A stretch of 64,000 nt of DNA, taken from assembly GCF_023716665.1 (NCBI RefSeq), contig NZ_CP071859.1, positions 2,728,001 through 2,792,000 of the forward strand. The letters are read 5' to 3'. Below are positions 63,676 through 64,000 of the stretch, piece by piece (positions within the stretch are counted from its first letter, which is position 1; the number at the start of each line of letters is the position of its first letter). The notes beneath the pieces are model-generated. The model did no database searches. It was given only the letters and a program-made list of their open reading frames with translations, and was not told the origin of the DNA. This stretch comes from Vibrio sp. SCSIO 43135 (lineage in GTDB: Bacteria; Pseudomonadota; Gammaproteobacteria; Enterobacterales; Vibrionaceae). The translations under genes were made by a program, and so were the position numbers.

Positions 63676-64000
63676 TTAATCACGAACGTAAACAACGTGG
63701 CCATCATCTTCTTCGTCATCCCAGTCGTCCCAATCATCATCTTCAGTAACAACATCGGAACCACTCATCGCATCTTTATGGTAGTCATCCCACATAAAGT
63801 CGACTTTATCTTCTTCTGCAATCTCTTCCTCTTCACGTGGTAGAGTTTCCATGAAGTCAGCCAACTTATAGCAAAGCTCTTTAGTACCTTGCTTGTTCAC
63901 TGCCGAGATCTTGAAGTAGTCGCCTTCCCAAGCTAACGCTTCTAAGATCTCTTGGATCTTCGCATCTGCTTCTTCTTCAGGCATCAAATCCACTTTATTG
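63676..64000 (-). CDS. obgE: Obg-family GTPase CgtA/ObgE (C-terminal part, cut by window edge)
   Basis: Only about 107 C-terminal residues lie in the window. NKVDLMPEEE is the G4 nucleotide-specificity motif (NKxD), and ISAVNKQGTKELCYKL holds the G5 (SA) motif. The tail is very acidic (DDDWDDWDDEEDDG), as in gammaproteobacterial ObgE. The essential GTPase acts in 50S ribosome assembly. The start is beyond the right edge. No stop or frame damage is seen. Confidence 0.95.
   Translation of the reverse strand, partial: NKVDLMPEEEADAKIQEILEALAWEGDYFKISAVNKQGTKELCYKLADFMETLPREEEEIAEEDKVDFMWDDYHKDAMSGSDVVTEDDDWDDWDDEEDDGHVVYVRD

Overview
The window looks like core chromosome of a gammaproteobacterium of the family Vibrionaceae, most likely the genus Vibrio. 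This rests on close resemblance of the proteins to Vibrio homologues, on gene order (leuO apart from leuABCD, argF next to pyrBI, rapA beside a PhoH-like gene), and on a moderate GC content. I could not run a search, so species is not assigned. No prophage, insertion sequence, integron or CRISPR array is visible. No clearly undescribed system is present; the more unusual material is regulatory.

Left part (1-10.8 kb): a truncated ubiH with ygfB on the minus strand, then zapA, 6S RNA, fau, rpiA and serA on the plus strand. serA has two PurR-like boxes. Facing it are ilvIH (acetolactate synthase), a long-chain acyl-CoA ligase and leuO. Between leuO and the leucine operon (11-18 kb) sit a coupled pair (TIGR00661-type glycosyltransferase-like protein and PAP2 phosphatase) and a tetR-MFP-RND efflux operon. 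Upstream of tetR the same octamer half-site occurs four times as two inverted pairs. The leucine operon (18.1-23.3 kb) has a 20-residue leader peptide with five Leu codons, an attenuator, and hairpins in the leuA-leuB and leuB-leuC gaps. With serA and ilvIH this makes a cluster for branched-chain amino acid and serine synthesis.

Middle (24.2-30.2 kb): a complete minus-strand rRNA operon: two promoters, 16S, tRNA-Ile, tRNA-Ala, 23S, 5S, tRNA-Thr and a second 5S. The arrangement resembles E. coli rrnD. The second 5S differs from the first at three positions, and a terminator-like hairpin lies between the first 5S and tRNA-Thr. Next come an HD-GYP protein, a VOC-fold protein, a VC0807-family membrane protein, tRNA-Leu(CAA) and an RDD protein.

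Right part (34-64 kb): lptFG diverge from pepA-holC-valS. These are followed by an orphan periplasmic binding protein, a 2-hydroxyacid dehydrogenase, rluA, an Nramp-fold transporter without the usual metal-ligand motifs, rapA and a PIN-PhoH ATPase with a long structured leader. Then come argF, pyrBI with a UTP-sensing leader (pyrL), and ridA. djlA diverges from lptD-surA-pdxA-rsmA-apaGH, which has a good sigma-E promoter candidate. The window ends with folA, a split threonine/serine exporter pair and the 3' end of obgE.
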